Below are positions 41,790 to 52,405 of a DNA stretch of 64,000 nucleotides, one piece after another. Location: contig JAIQDT010001130.1 in the NCBI GenBank assembly GCA_021521415.1, positions 372,001 through 436,000 on the forward strand, in the 5' to 3' direction. Within the stretch, counting starts at the first letter, position 1, and every line of letters begins with the position of its first letter. The translations under genes were made by a program, and so were the position numbers. The DNA is from Bidens hawaiensis (taxonomy: Eukaryota > Streptophyta > Magnoliopsida > Asterales > Asteraceae). The notes beneath the pieces are model-generated. The model worked only from the letters and a program-made list of their open reading frames with translations, did no database searches and was not told where the DNA came from.

Positions 41790-44700
41790 TCAGGCTTCAG
41801 GGCCACTTCCACTTGGACCAGCGCCGTCAGTAGAGCGTGGCTGTTCAAGGTAAGCCTTAAGGATAGGTAGCCCATCATCAGCAGCAGCAATTTCATTCAC
41901 CTTCTCCACCACCGGATGCGGGAAGGCGGCGTATTGATTTACTGCTTGGTCATATATGGCTTCGGTATCTACATTGTATAAAGGGAAGTTGGATGGCGGG
42001 ACGCCTTTCTCAACAAACCCTAGACCAAGCAGGAAACCGACCCGTTCCCCATCCTCGTGAGAAGCGTTGAGGGCTGCGCTCATTGCATCATCGTAAGATG
42101 TCTCTGAAAAGACCCGATGCACAACCTACATAAGAAAATATACAAGTGTCAACACCCTAATTACAAAGATAAGCGTGAAGACATGAAGATAGACATACTT
42201 GAGACAACGCTTCTCGAAGAAGCCATTCCTTGGCAACCAGAGCTTCTTTAAGGGCGGCTTGAGCTTGGGTGCAGGCGCGTTCGGCTTCGCTTTTGTTAAG
42301 TTTGGCAAGTAGCACTTCCTTTGCGGCAGCCTCTTCGACGCCCTTAAGCTTCCGCTCGGTGTGATCAAGCACGCCCCTCTGGTCCAGGATCTCTTGAAGT
42401 TTCTTGGCATCCTCCATCGCCAAGGCATCATGAGCACGTTGGAGAGCCTCCAATTTGGCCTTGAGCTCCTCGTTCTCCACGCGTAAAGGCTCAGCAACGG
42501 CTTCAGCCTTGGTGGCCCTCTCGGTTGCGTTCCTCGCAGTCTCCTTAGCCAGCCGAAGCTGTTCGTTAACAGCTTGGGCAGCCTTGGAGTGGGCCTCGAG
42601 TCGCGCTTGAACCTCAACCTCGAGGGCCTTGAAGACCTTCTCCTTCTCCGCAGCAGCTGCGGCCAACTTTTGGTTCTCCTCCCGAAGAGCACGCGCTTGA
42701 GATACTTCCTTGGCGCGAGCTGCTTTTAACTTGTCGTTTTCACGACAAAGCAGCTCGACGCGCGGCTGCATCCGGGCCTGGAGAACCCGAAGCTCATTGG
42801 TTAGCCTACCCTCCTGGTAGCTAGCCATGGCTTCCCCCAACGCACCATGGGGAGCAGCGTGGCGAGCCCATTCCACGCACTCCACAGGGGTACGAAGGGT
42901 TGTTCCTCGGCGTATGTTCCATCGCGGAACATACACTTCATTGGAATCCGACACTGCAAAAAACAAAAAAGCAGTTAGGAAAAATGATAAAAAATAAAAG
43001 TGAAAAAGGGCCAAAGGAACCCTACGCACCTGTAGGGTCTATAACAGGCCGATAACCGCCGAACCCATCACCTGAACCCAAAGGAAACCCATCCAAAAGG
43101 TCAGGCAGATGGGAAGGTGGCAAAGATTGGCGAGTACTCCCATGCGTACCTGATGGGCCTGCCGTCGGTGCCGGTGTCGGGGGCATGGTGGCAGCCGCCG
43201 CAGTCGCTGCCGCAGAATCCGCGGCAAAAGTAACCGCCGGCTCTGTGAAGGATGCTGTAAAAATCGCACTCACAGCCGGCGGTGATGTCATTTCAGCTGG
43301 AACAGTCGGCTCAGAATGAGCAACTGAACCAGCGGAAGCAGGCGCAGGCGCCTGGGTCGACGCCTCAGGTAGGCTGACCAAGCCTACCGTCATTGGCGGA
43401 GAGGTAGTACTCGGCCCCTCACCCTGGAATGCGCCAACATCCACACCTGCGTAAAGAAGAAAAGTGTTAAAAGACTGGGAAGATTAAACTACGAAGATAA
43501 AAGCCTAAGAGTTGTACTTACGGGTTTTCTTGAGCTTGAACGTACGGACGGGCGGGGACGAACCCGATGGAGCCGGTCTCTTGATGCCGGTCACCGTCGT
43601 CGTCATCGGTTCTCCGGAGGTAACAGTCGTAGCCTCCGGAACAGTGGTCTTCTCACCACCGGGGTTCCCCGCCAACTCTTCACTATCTGACTCGGTGTCA
43701 GATAGAAGCACCGGATCAGCTGTGGAGGCCACCTTCTCCTTCCCTTTCCCGACGGCAGCCCTCCTCTTCCGCACTAACGGAGGACCATCTGCGGATTCCT
43801 CAGAAGAAGACAGCATGTAAGGAATCCCAGCAGCGGGTACAGCACTGAGGGGTGGAGGAGAGAATAACGCCTTACCTGGCCGCCGGTGGCTCAGGATCTC
43901 GTGGCCCAGCGGATAGACCTCCACAAACCGATCCGCTGTTTGCTCCAGGATGGGCAACTCGTTCTCGTCAAGAGCACGAGTACCCACCCGCACGGGACCG
44001 TCAGCTTCCCGCGGGTACAGGAGCGACTCCAAATTGTTCCCCTCTGAAAGAAAAGAAACAGTTAGAAGACAAACTCATATCAGCAAGAAAGACTAAGACA
44101 TACCATAAGGAGTAGAGTTCAAACCGTATTCGAGAAGGATGGGAACCTGAGACGCCTCCTTCCATACCCGGCTCATCCCCAGCATCACCATCCCGGACTC
44201 CGCAAACCGGTAAACCGGAGATTGGACCCGGGATATCTTCGCAAACCATTCCGCCTCCTGGTAGTTGGTGGCGTGGTGGCTCGGAATGGCTTGGCCATTT
44301 TTAAACTTCATGGCAATAGGGACGGCGCGGGCAGAAATGTAGAAGAATTCCCGCTTCCACGATCGGAGACTGCGCTCGGTGGCGCAAATCTTCAAACCCT
44401 TAATCCGGGTTGTCAGGGTGTACCACCCCTGGATGCACCTCCAAGTATAGAAGGTCATCAGGCGGTCCACATAGGGCTCAATGCCCAAAATCCGGCACAC
44501 CCACTCGAAGTGGTGAATCTTGGCGATCGCCATGGGGTGCAACTCGGTCAAATGCACACCGTGCCTCTCCAGGACACGGTAAACAAACTTTGTCAATGGG
44601 AACCTAAGATTCCCATAGACAAAGAATGAAGCATATACCCCGATCTTGCCACTGGGGGCATCGTACACGGTTTGATGGGGTTCAGGAAACTCAGGCTCGA

Positions 44701-44818
44701 GAGGATCGAGCATGAACTTCCTAACAACATACCGGTACTGATCGCCGGGCAGAGCACACTGGCACTCGCCAGCAGTACTCTTATCATCGACTACAGCTTC
44801 AGTATCATGTGAAGACAT
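41790..44818 (-). CDS. antisense five-exon gene in Tat element
   Basis: Exons 44104-44818, 43522-44043, 43030-43446, 42199-42953 and 41790-42125 join in consistent phases (introns 60, 75, 76 and 73 bp, all GT...AG) into 2,745 bp, 914 residues, with no stop. Residues about 50-238 (ASFFVYGNLRFPLTKFVYRV, ELHPMAIAKIHHFEWVCRIL, GIEPYVDRLMTFYTW) match the plant domain known as putative gypsy type transposon (Pfam PF04195). Then come an acidic Ser/Glu region, an Ala/Pro/Thr-rich region, a long Ala/Glu/Lys/Arg coiled coil (about 570-790), and a C-terminal block (NFPLYNVDTEAIYDQAV). Extra ORFs on the antisense strand are known in some Tat elements, function unknown. Length and intactness suggest selection or youth. 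Confidence 0.85.
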
Positions 44819-45284
44819 ATTGCAAAGGAAGAAGAAACGATTTCGGAGGAATGCTCAACTGAATAAGAGTATTCACCAGAAATCGCCTTAGAGATGAAAG
44901 AGAAGTGAAGATGTGAATTACAAATGACCCTCTTCTCCTTTATATAGTGATCGCAATTAATGCGGTGAATTTAATGCGAAGGAGAGAGAAATCGAAGGTG
45001 CAATGAAACTATGACGCGTGGCAAAAAGCTAGCTGGCAACAGCTGTAAAAAGTACGCGTGCCAGAAATTTCGCGGCCACGCGCCCAAAAAATCGCGCCCA
45101 CGCGCCTGAAAAAGCGTCTGAAACGACCATGTACTGTCACGTCACCATAACTTCCTGCACGTCCTGACACAGTCAGAAGAAACCGTCGCACGACGTTTCA
45201 GATGTTTGGACTGTTCTTATCCTCACCAACCTTTCGAATTTCAAAATTCAAAATTCAAAAAGATCATAAAGTAGGCGGGAAAAT

Positions 45285-45775
45285 ACCCCCCTTACCTTGG
45301 CAAACAAGTAACAGTAAGACGGATGCGGGTACAGTGTAAAGGCAAAACCCTTCACATACCTAGCACCCGCATGGAATTAAAGCCAAGAAAACCTTGGCGA
45401 ACAACTAACCGTAAGACGGATGCGGGTAGAGTGTAAAGGCAAAACCCTTCACATACCTAGCACCCGCAGGGAATTAAAGCCAAGAAAACCTTAGCGAACA
45501 AGTAACCGTAAGACGGATGCGGGTACAGTGTAAAGGCAAAACCCTTCACATACCTAGCACCCGCAGGGAATTGAAGCCAAGTACCTCGGCAACCAAGTAA
45601 CTATAAAACGGGTGCGGATACAGTGTAAAGGCAAAACCCTTCACAAACCTAGCACCCGCAGGGAATTGACGCCAGGAATACCTTGGAAGTAAAATAACCG
45701 TAAGACGAGCGCATGTACAGTGTTAAGGCAAAACCCTTCACATACCTAGCGCTCCGCTGGGAATTGAAACCAAGA
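45285..45775 (+). repeat. five-copy tandem repeat, about 97 bp
   Basis: Five units of the form ACCTTGGCGAACAAGTAACC, GTAAGACGGATGCGGGTACA, GTGTAAAGGCAAAACCCTTC and CTAGCACCCGCAGGGAATT, at about 45295, 45391, 45488, 45583 and 45678, increasingly diverged toward the 3' end. Confidence 0.9.
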
Positions 45776-46143
45776 AGGATCTTCTGGGCAATGCTTGCGG
45801 AAACGGAAATAACATCCCCGCATAGCGGGAACGTCGAGAACTACGTTGTTCGAAGCTCCAGGATGGAATTGGTGGTCTTAACATAATTGATCACTATGTT
45901 CAAAACCACCAAAACCTCAAGGAGAATCCACACAAGTGGGACTCAACGCTCCTGACGTGCGAGGAGATTACAGCCTACCCGCATCATACCCAAAGACCAA
46001 GCAGAAAACTCGGGCATTTCTGCAAGTGACAAGGACTTCCGCGGGAAGAATCCCCATGGAAAACCTTAGAAAAACCCTTTTCAAAACCCTCTGCTTAAGT
46101 CCAAAAGTTCACCTCACTATATTAAACACTCATGAGAAGAACA

Positions 46144-46159
46144 TTGGACTGGGGGGACT
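46144..46159 (+). other. Tat polypurine tract
   Basis: TTGGACTGGGGGGACT immediately before the 3' LTR is the expected plus-strand primer. Confidence 0.7.
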
Positions 46160-47153
46160 TGAAGAGGTAGGTCCCAGCAAAGCCCAGTTGGACCCGCAAG
46201 ACTCACCTAAAAGAGGGACGTCTGCGCAGAAACCAACTGGATCCGCAGGACCAACCATGCTCAGAGACGTGACGTCCTTACGCGCAGTACGCAAGCTGGT
46301 CCCGCAGGAAATGCCTCCCGATGGTGAAGGACTCCGCCTGTTCCCGCAGCCTCGGATACAAGCCATCAGGGAAGGCCACCCGCGCAGCAAGGCTACACGC
46401 ACAAGGCACTTAGCTCTCAATCATTCAGTGTCACCTGAAGGAATGAGCGAAGCCGGGAACAATCCCGCACATGGGCGGGAGGGGGAATACTCCCGCCCAA
46501 ATAAGCCAGTCCGTACGATACAGGAAGATCTTCTGTACTGTACCTGACGAGGTATGGGAAAAAGATCTGACTAAAGATACGACAGCTTATTGACAACAGT
46601 ATGGCGAGCAGCATGCTCCTGCACTGTATGTCACTATTAGCCGCTGCCTACTCACTAACTACTGCCATACCACGTGCGTAGCCGTCAGTTGGTGGAATAG
46701 GAATAGTATACAGCAGGCCTGGTCGCTATCAGCCGCTACCTACCCACCAACTACCAGCAGGACACGTGCATAGGCTACTGTTGGTGGAACAGGAACACTG
46801 TTGCAGCCGGCCATACCTCTTTGGAAACCTACCTTCGGCTATAAATACCACAAATGGTATGACCATCTGATCTTATCATATCTTACCACATTATCATCAT
46901 ATTATACCTGATATCTGCTCTAGAAATCTCTTAATATACTTTTATATTTAAAGAGCAATCTAGTCTGATTCTCACGCCGGAGGGTGGTCACAAGGAGGAA
47001 CCCCCCCCCCCCCTTCTCAGTGACGAGCTCACGGTGTCTGTTTTGCAGGTTATCAGAAGAACCATCTTCCAAGGGTCTAACCCCTCGTGGGAAACATCTA
47101 TCTAACCCCCAGGTTACCAGTAATCTGCCCGGGGTCCGGTTAGTGTTTCTTCA
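46160..47153 (+). mobile_element. Tat 3' LTR
   Basis: Near-identical partner of the LTR at 37892. TATAAATACC is at about 46840. The C run near 47002 is slightly longer than in the 5' copy. Confidence 0.92.
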
Positions 47154-47601
47154 ATAGGCATGTGGTGCACGGTGGTGGGTGGCTCCATACTTGACAACTG
47201 ACTGCCCTTACGCTAGTTTGGTTTTGTTTTCATGTGAAAACCAAAAGCAAAATTTGGCAGTGATGTTGTCAACTACTGTATTATCCAAGAAAAACACCCT
47301 AGGTTATTCTAATGTATATTTTTTATATACAATATATTGAAAATCTTAATTATCAATAATAAAACATAACCTAGCTCCAAAGTCTAATTCGTTTAAAAGT
47401 CCACTCCATCTTATTTATCTAATAAATAAACTTTAAAATTATTATTTATATACATAGTATAAATAATAATCCTGTTAAATATCGTCAATACCGGTTAACT
47501 AATTTAAGCGGATTTTATGCTTGTTATCCAAGGTGTAACTCTTATAGGTCATAACTCGGTCAGTCACGTTGACTTAACTGAACAGGTCCATGATATCCAA
47601 C
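47154..47601 (-). mobile_element. 3' LTR start of a minus-strand copia
   Basis: On the minus strand the polypurine tract CCAAGTGGGAGAC (47602-47614) is followed by TGTTGGATATCATGGACC, the typical copia PPT-LTR junction. The LTR then runs toward lower coordinates, with a GTATATAAAAAA box near 47325, and meets the Tat insertion at 47153. Its far end is therefore probably beyond the Tat element, in or near 37700-37891, but was not identified. Confidence 0.6.
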
Positions 47602-47614
47602 AGTCTCCCACTTG

Positions 47615-48363
47615 GACGGTTTCTAGTTAAGTTCCTTAACACTAACAGCCAGCGGTGCTCTAGCTACACATAGTTTCCCCCAACAAATTATGACACTTTA
47701 AGTCATTAACCAAAACATCTTGGAATACACTATTACAAGATAATGAGCTTATGGTAATCGTTGTCATCTATCATTTCCGTATACGACATCGATTGAACAA
47801 TTAGACATGGATTGTTCAATCTCATATGGCGTTCAATTATTATTGTTCTTGATCTAGAATCAAAGTGGTTCAATTAAACACACAGTAAGTTTGGGTGAGG
47901 CCTCACACTTCACCAGAATCAACGAGTGCGCCAAGATGTCTAACTGTTGCATATCATGTAAGAGTACAGAATCCCATCTCGATTACGTATAACTCACACT
48001 GAACTTCAGAATATTCCCAACCAATGCCTTTATGGCTGGCAGTTACGTGATAGCAGTTGACACTAATCAAAGAATAGCCTTTAGTAAACAAAAGTTCTAA
48101 TGTGTATCTTAGGTCTAAGGATACTAAATGAGTATACCAATATCAAAACATCTTATAACTAAGATCCATGAAGATGATTTGATGCGAGTTACATCCAACG
48201 TCATTCATAATGAGGTCTGTGAGTTTGGAAGTCAACTCCTTGAGTCCAAAGTCAGAATAGTCTTAATTAAGAGTTGTTCCCACGAGTCTGACCGACTACG
48301 GATAATTTAGAATACAATATTCATGGATTAAACGTATTTAAATCGTAACACAGTTATATTATT
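47615..48363 (-). other. 3' UTR of the minus-strand copia
   Basis: Non-coding sequence just upstream of the polypurine tract on the minus strand, with stretches such as AGTGTGAGGCCTCACCCAAA that are familiar from plant copia 3' regions. It is cut at 48363 by the Sirevirus LTR. Confidence 0.45.
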
Positions 48364-48803
48364 TGTAGGTTCCTGGACGGATCGTACACGGGATGTCGCT
48401 ATCTGCGCAGGTGCGGAATCCCTGCGTAGGTAGATACGAGCGTAGAATACGTATAAAACAAACACACGAGCAATAACCGAAACACGTTATATTGATAACC
48501 CGAACACGTGACACGAGGTCACAATTACAGACTCTGACTTGTAACTCTCGAACTAATCAACTGAAACTAACCTCGCGAACTCACGAACTCTTTCAAACTG
48601 TTACGGTGAACAGTTTATATAAACACGAAAACTTCGCCTCAGGCGAAGTTGTCCATAACTTCGCTTGTTCAACAAGTTCACCTAAGCGAACTTGTTGACA
48701 ACTTCGCTCGTTACATAAACATAAACATAATCACAAACATAATTACATTACAGACTCGATTACAAACGTTAGACTATGAACTACTGACATACATGTACCA
48801 ACA
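48364..48803 (-). mobile_element. Sirevirus 3' LTR
   Basis: The minus strand begins TGTTGGTACATGTATG (48803) and ends CCAGGAACCTACA (48364), 440 bp. A GTTTATATAAAC box lies near 48614-48623. The region 48628-48712 holds the AACTTCGCCT/AGGCGAAGTT hairpins also seen upstream of the extra ORF. Confidence 0.85.
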
Positions 48804-48816
48804 GACTCCCCCTTGG
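48804..48816 (-). other. Sirevirus polypurine tract
   Basis: CCAAGGGGGAGTC on the minus strand, directly before the LTR start. Confidence 0.85.
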
Positions 48817-48868
48817 CAGTAGCTTCATATCTTGATCTTCAAAGCTTGAGTCTTGTAATCTTGTATCT

Positions 48869-51589
48869 TTACGCGTGCGCTCCTTCTCTAACACATACCG
48901 ACACCACCCTTTGATATTTCCTTGCTTGATCCTTCCAAGCAGGAATGTAGAAGATCTTCTTTTCGTTGAGCATCTTCAGATCAGCTTGCGATAGATTAAC
49001 AAGATGCATCGGGTCGTAAACCCTAAGCACTTCTTGTTCATCCTCATCTTCCATTACCGCCTCCGCTGTTTCACAATCCACGAACCACCATTTTAGGTCT
49101 TTGAGCACATCCTTGGGCATAAGCTTCATCGGTACTTCTTTAAGGCACCGGATAGGTTTATACTTCATAACCATCCAAGGCTTTCCATCAGCTCTCAAAC
49201 CTCTATCCTTGTCTTCGACAAGTTTCCCCTTTTGTGGTTTCAGCAGCTCAAACTTCTTCTCCTTAATGCTCTCTTTCCATACGATCTTTCCGATGACTCT
49301 AGCCATGTTATTGTCACTTCGATTTATCAACCCCAATCTGGCTAAGTCTTTAACCTCACATTCAGGCAGTGTGTTTAATGATCTCAAAGTTCTCCTGAAG
49401 TACTGAATCCCGTCATATCTTTTGATCACGAAGAGCCGCAGCTGCTCATCATATATCCAGCAGATAATACCTTTCTTTGCTTCAGCGTATCCCTTAATAT
49501 TGTAACTCTTTTTGAACATTTTAGGGACCGCCGGTTTCTTCGTCTTTACGAACCATTGAGCACAACCTTCCTTCCAATTCAGCTGCTCTTCCCATTCAGT
49601 ATCTTCCAACACTGTCTCATCACCCATATCGGGCATCTCAACCTCTGGAATCTCGTGTTCAATATCTTCATCTACTATCTCCCCTTCTTCTATCACATTT
49701 TCAACAATAATTTGCTCACCGATCTTCTCAATCTCATTACTCGGCAGCACATCTTCTTCAAGCATAAAATCATCATCATCATCTAGCTCTTTCAACGCGT
49801 CGATTACATCATCAACATCATCATCATCACCAGCTGCGCTTGTAGACTCCCCCTCAGCTGTGGAAGTACCAAGAGCTATAGAAGTTCTTGGCAGCTCACC
49901 ACCTGCACCTTCCGGTGCATTGGGATCATCGTCATGATCTTCTTTCCGTTTTGTCCTCAACTCATCTCCCCTACAGCTCATCTCCCCCTGAGATGCCAAG
50001 AACGCTTTCATAGCGTCTATGATCTTCCCATGCTCGACCAGGAGGGAGGCCTGTAGTTGGTTTGCTTCCACTAGGCTTTGAATAGTCTTGGACTGCTCAG
50101 CTACGATCCGCTCTAGTGAAGCTATCCTTTCGGAGTCTGAAGTAGGCGTTGGAGTTGGAGGGACATCAGCAGCAGAAGTGACCGCAGGTGGTACACTTGG
50201 TAACCCTGCAGTAGTAGTGACTGTAGACTCAACAAATCGTGCTACTACCACCGATGAAGTAAGCGATTGAGGTGGTAGAGACACAATTGTTGGAGTCGAC
50301 GTCTGGACAGCAGTAACCTGTGCTGTAGAAGGAATAAGAGACATACCAGACAAGGCAGGTGGAGCAAAACGTACCAGCCTTGAAGTTTCTCCAGCTCCCG
50401 AACCCATACCTGTCCGTTCTCTTCTTGAACGTCTGAGCACTAGCTGAACTGCTTCTTCTTCATCATTTTCCTCGTCATTGTCGTCAACTGTTCTCATCCT
50501 CTTCCCAATCGTTCTCTCCCTAGACACCAGCAAACGTCTAGCTTCAGCAAATGTCTCATCAAGATCGGAGTCAGCTACCGAAGTAACTGCTCTAGTAACA
50601 TCCATGGCCTGAGAACTCGAGACATCCATATCAAACAATCCTTGGCCGCTAAAAGCAGCATCAAGGTCGACGTCTTCAGCAGTAGGCACAGCAGGCGCAG
50701 CTGATACAGCATGAGGTGCTGCCGCCTGATGTGGTCTTGGGTCTCTGAACTCGTCCCCACCAGCAGGAACATACTCCGGGTTGACAAGATACCCGAACAG
50801 TGGAGTATGCCTGGGACGCAGCTCAGGCTTGCTTCGTGCGCTAGAAGTGCGACACTGAGCAAAGATACGCTTCGTCACACATTCAACGTATCTAATAGGG
50901 CGTCTCTGAGGTAGCAACGGAGCCACATGATTGAGAATCATTTGTAAGAATCGAGGATACATAATAAATCGCTCACGCGCCACAGCCCTCCTCTGACGAT
51001 CAATCTCGTAAAATATCAGCTGACTAAATGAATATCTTCTGTTGTAAGTCAGGGCAGTCATGGCAGACTGCATCGTCGCGCCCATTCCATCAGTTCCTGC
51101 CTTCCTCCCAGACATGCACACGATCAAGACGTGCATTAGGAAGCGCCACTGATCTAACAAAAATCCTTTTCTCCTCTGCGTGTCCCCCAACGGACCTGAA
51201 TAACCCATCCTGAGATATGCCCCATCACGAAAAGGAGCGACGAACTCCGTTGGGTCATCCCTCGTTTCTTCTCCAAACTGCAAAGCCAACCGTATATCTT
51301 CTGAAGAGAACTGCACAACATGACCATTTACGGTTGCTCGCATCACCGGGGGATCAACCCGGCAATCATACTCTACCGACTGCCAAAAGTCTTCAATGTT
51401 AGGTAGTGAAATAGGCAGGGTATTCGTGATCGCATGGAAGATCCTTGAGCGCAGGAGAAATGTGATTATTTCCCTGTAGTCCTCCACGCCACTTGCGTCT
51501 GGGTCTAACATGATGTACTGGTTATGCGCTGGAAAGAACTGTCTTTGATCATTACCGTCATCACCACCAGCACCGCCAACAGCAGCCAT
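48869..51589 (-). CDS. Sirevirus extra ORF (env-like position), intact
   Basis: 906 residues from the ATG at 51589 (the open frame extends five codons further to a TTG). The N-terminal 250 residues form a helical domain (YREIITFLLRSRIFHAITNT, VDPPVMRATVNGHVVQFSSE, DIRLALQFGEE). Then come a Ser/Thr/Pro-rich region, a short coiled coil (ERIASLERIVAEQSKTIQSL, about 505-550), a strongly acidic stretch (about 600-700) and a C-terminal conserved-looking block (YAEAKKGIICWIYDEQLRLF). No signal peptide or membrane helix is evident, so a true envelope role is not supported; only position is env-like. TTTAGTGCAG just before the ATG could be a splice acceptor. Confidence 0.85.
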   Translation of the reverse strand: MAAVGGAGGDDGNDQRQFFPAHNQYIMLDPDASGVEDYREIITFLLRSRIFHAITNTLPISLPNIEDFWQSVEYDCRVDPPVMRATVNGHVVQFSSEDIRLALQFGEETRDDPTEFVAPFRDGAYLRMGYSGPLGDTQRRKGFLLDQWRFLMHVLIVCMSGRKAGTDGMGATMQSAMTALTYNRRYSFSQLIFYEIDRQRRAVARERFIMYPRFLQMILNHVAPLLPQRRPIRYVECVTKRIFAQCRTSSARSKPELRPRHTPLFGYLVNPEYVPAGGDEFRDPRPHQAAAPHAVSAAPAVPTAEDVDLDAAFSGQGLFDMDVSSSQAMDVTRAVTSVADSDLDETFAEARRLLVSRERTIGKRMRTVDDNDEENDEEEAVQLVLRRSRRERTGMGSGAGETSRLVRFAPPALSGMSLIPSTAQVTAVQTSTPTIVSLPPQSLTSSVVVARFVESTVTTTAGLPSVPPAVTSAADVPPTPTPTSDSERIASLERIVAEQSKTIQSLVEANQLQASLLVEHGKIIDAMKAFLASQGEMSCRGDELRTKRKEDHDDDPNAPEGAGGELPRTSIALGTSTAEGESTSAAGDDDDVDDVIDALKELDDDDDFMLEEDVLPSNEIEKIGEQIIVENVIEEGEIVDEDIEHEIPEVEMPDMGDETVLEDTEWEEQLNWKEGCAQWFVKTKKPAVPKMFKKSYNIKGYAEAKKGIICWIYDEQLRLFVIKRYDGIQYFRRTLRSLNTLPECEVKDLARLGLINRSDNNMARVIGKIVWKESIKEKKFELLKPQKGKLVEDKDRGLRADGKPWMVMKYKPIRCLKEVPMKLMPKDVLKDLKWWFVDCETAEAVMEDEDEQEVLRVYDPMHLVNLSQADLKMLNEKKIFYIPAWKDQARKYQRVVSVCVREGAHA

Positions 51590-51639
51590 ATCTGCACTAA
51601 ACAAACCAAGTTAGATAACTGTTAAGCAACTCACAAGTT

Positions 51640-52405
51640 CGCGTTATACCATGAGCGAAGTTGTGATTAAAACTGTATAGGCGAACTTAAAGGTGAGGCG
51701 AAGTTGGGAACAACTTCGCTTCATTTGTAAGTTCGTCTAAATAACTGTTAAACAAATTGGTTTAGGCGAAGTTGAAGATAACTTCGCCTTATCACAACAT
51801 CGCCTCAGGCGAAGATAAGTGTTAGGCGAAATTAAGCTTCAGGCGAAGTTGTGGATAACTTCGCCTTAGGCGAAATTAAGCCCCAGGCGAAGTTGTGGAT
51901 AACTTCGCCTAAACCCTAACTTCGCCTGAACTTAATCGGCGACTGTTAGGATTCCAACACCAGAAATCCGGTGTTTTCGGTTAAGTTCGACGATCAAGGA
52001 CATCAATACACATGATATTAAGGATGTGAAGTTGAAAAGGATGTCCATGCACACGTTAACACAAGTTTTTAAGATTTCGGTTTTGAAGGTCCGAAGACCC
52101 GAGGTCTCGAACCGGGTAAAAACGATCAAGAACGAACAAGTTTGTGAGAGATATCGACAACACATACCCTCAATGATAATAAAAACTAGAAGCAAAGATC
52201 GAAAACGGAGATAAACACAAGTTCGCCGGAAATCTCTCAAGTTCGCCGAAAAAAAAAAAACAATTTCGCTGATGTTATAATGACGTTTACTGTTTAGAAA
52301 ATCACCTTATATAGGGTCAGAGTTGGTCAGGCGAAGTTAAGGATAACTTCGCCTAGGCGAAGTTAAGCACAAGTTCGCCTGATTCAACAACTTCGCCTAT
52401 ATTTT
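51640..52405. repeat. GGCGAAGTT hairpin cluster
   Basis: At least eight GGCGAAGTT and seven AACTTCGCC copies occur, mostly as pairs around 5-8-base loops (GGCGAAGTT-GTGGAT-AACTTCGCC). They lie in two clusters (51650-51945 and 52325-52405) just upstream of the extra ORF. Further copies occur in the 3' LTR. Confidence 0.9.

Larger units (their letters stand above)
37892..47153 (+). mobile_element. non-autonomous Tat (Ty3/gypsy) element
   Basis: Two nearly identical LTRs (37892-38882, 991 bp; 46160-47153, 994 bp) bound a 9,262-bp unit. The flanks ATGGG (37887-37891) and ATAGG (47154-47158) match at four of five bases, fitting an old duplication with one change. After the 5' LTR, TTGGCGTCATCCGTGC resembles the TTGGCGCCGTCTGTGGG primer site of Tat elements. 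The interior has an intact gag, no protease, integrase or RT, two groups of tandem repeats, an antisense multi-exon gene, and a polypurine tract. It would need proteins from an autonomous relative to move. It sits 249 bp upstream of the TNL start codon, transcribed away from it. Confidence 0.9.

Noticed and set aside
42126..42692. 188-codon Arg/Pro-rich frame overlapping exon 4 of the antisense gene
   Set aside because: Alternate frame of an Ala/Glu/Lys-rich coiled-coil exon; codon composition artefact.
45936..46547. 203-codon frame crossing into the Tat 3' LTR, repeated at 37857-38279
   Set aside because: It spans the LTR boundary, and the repeated part is LTR sequence; no motif found.
48869..51589. 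Calling the Sirevirus third ORF an envelope protein
   Set aside because: No signal peptide, transmembrane helix or fusion motif is visible; only its position is env-like.
51932..52240. 102-codon frame beside the GGCGAAGTT repeats
   Set aside because: No motif, and located in the leader of the extra ORF.
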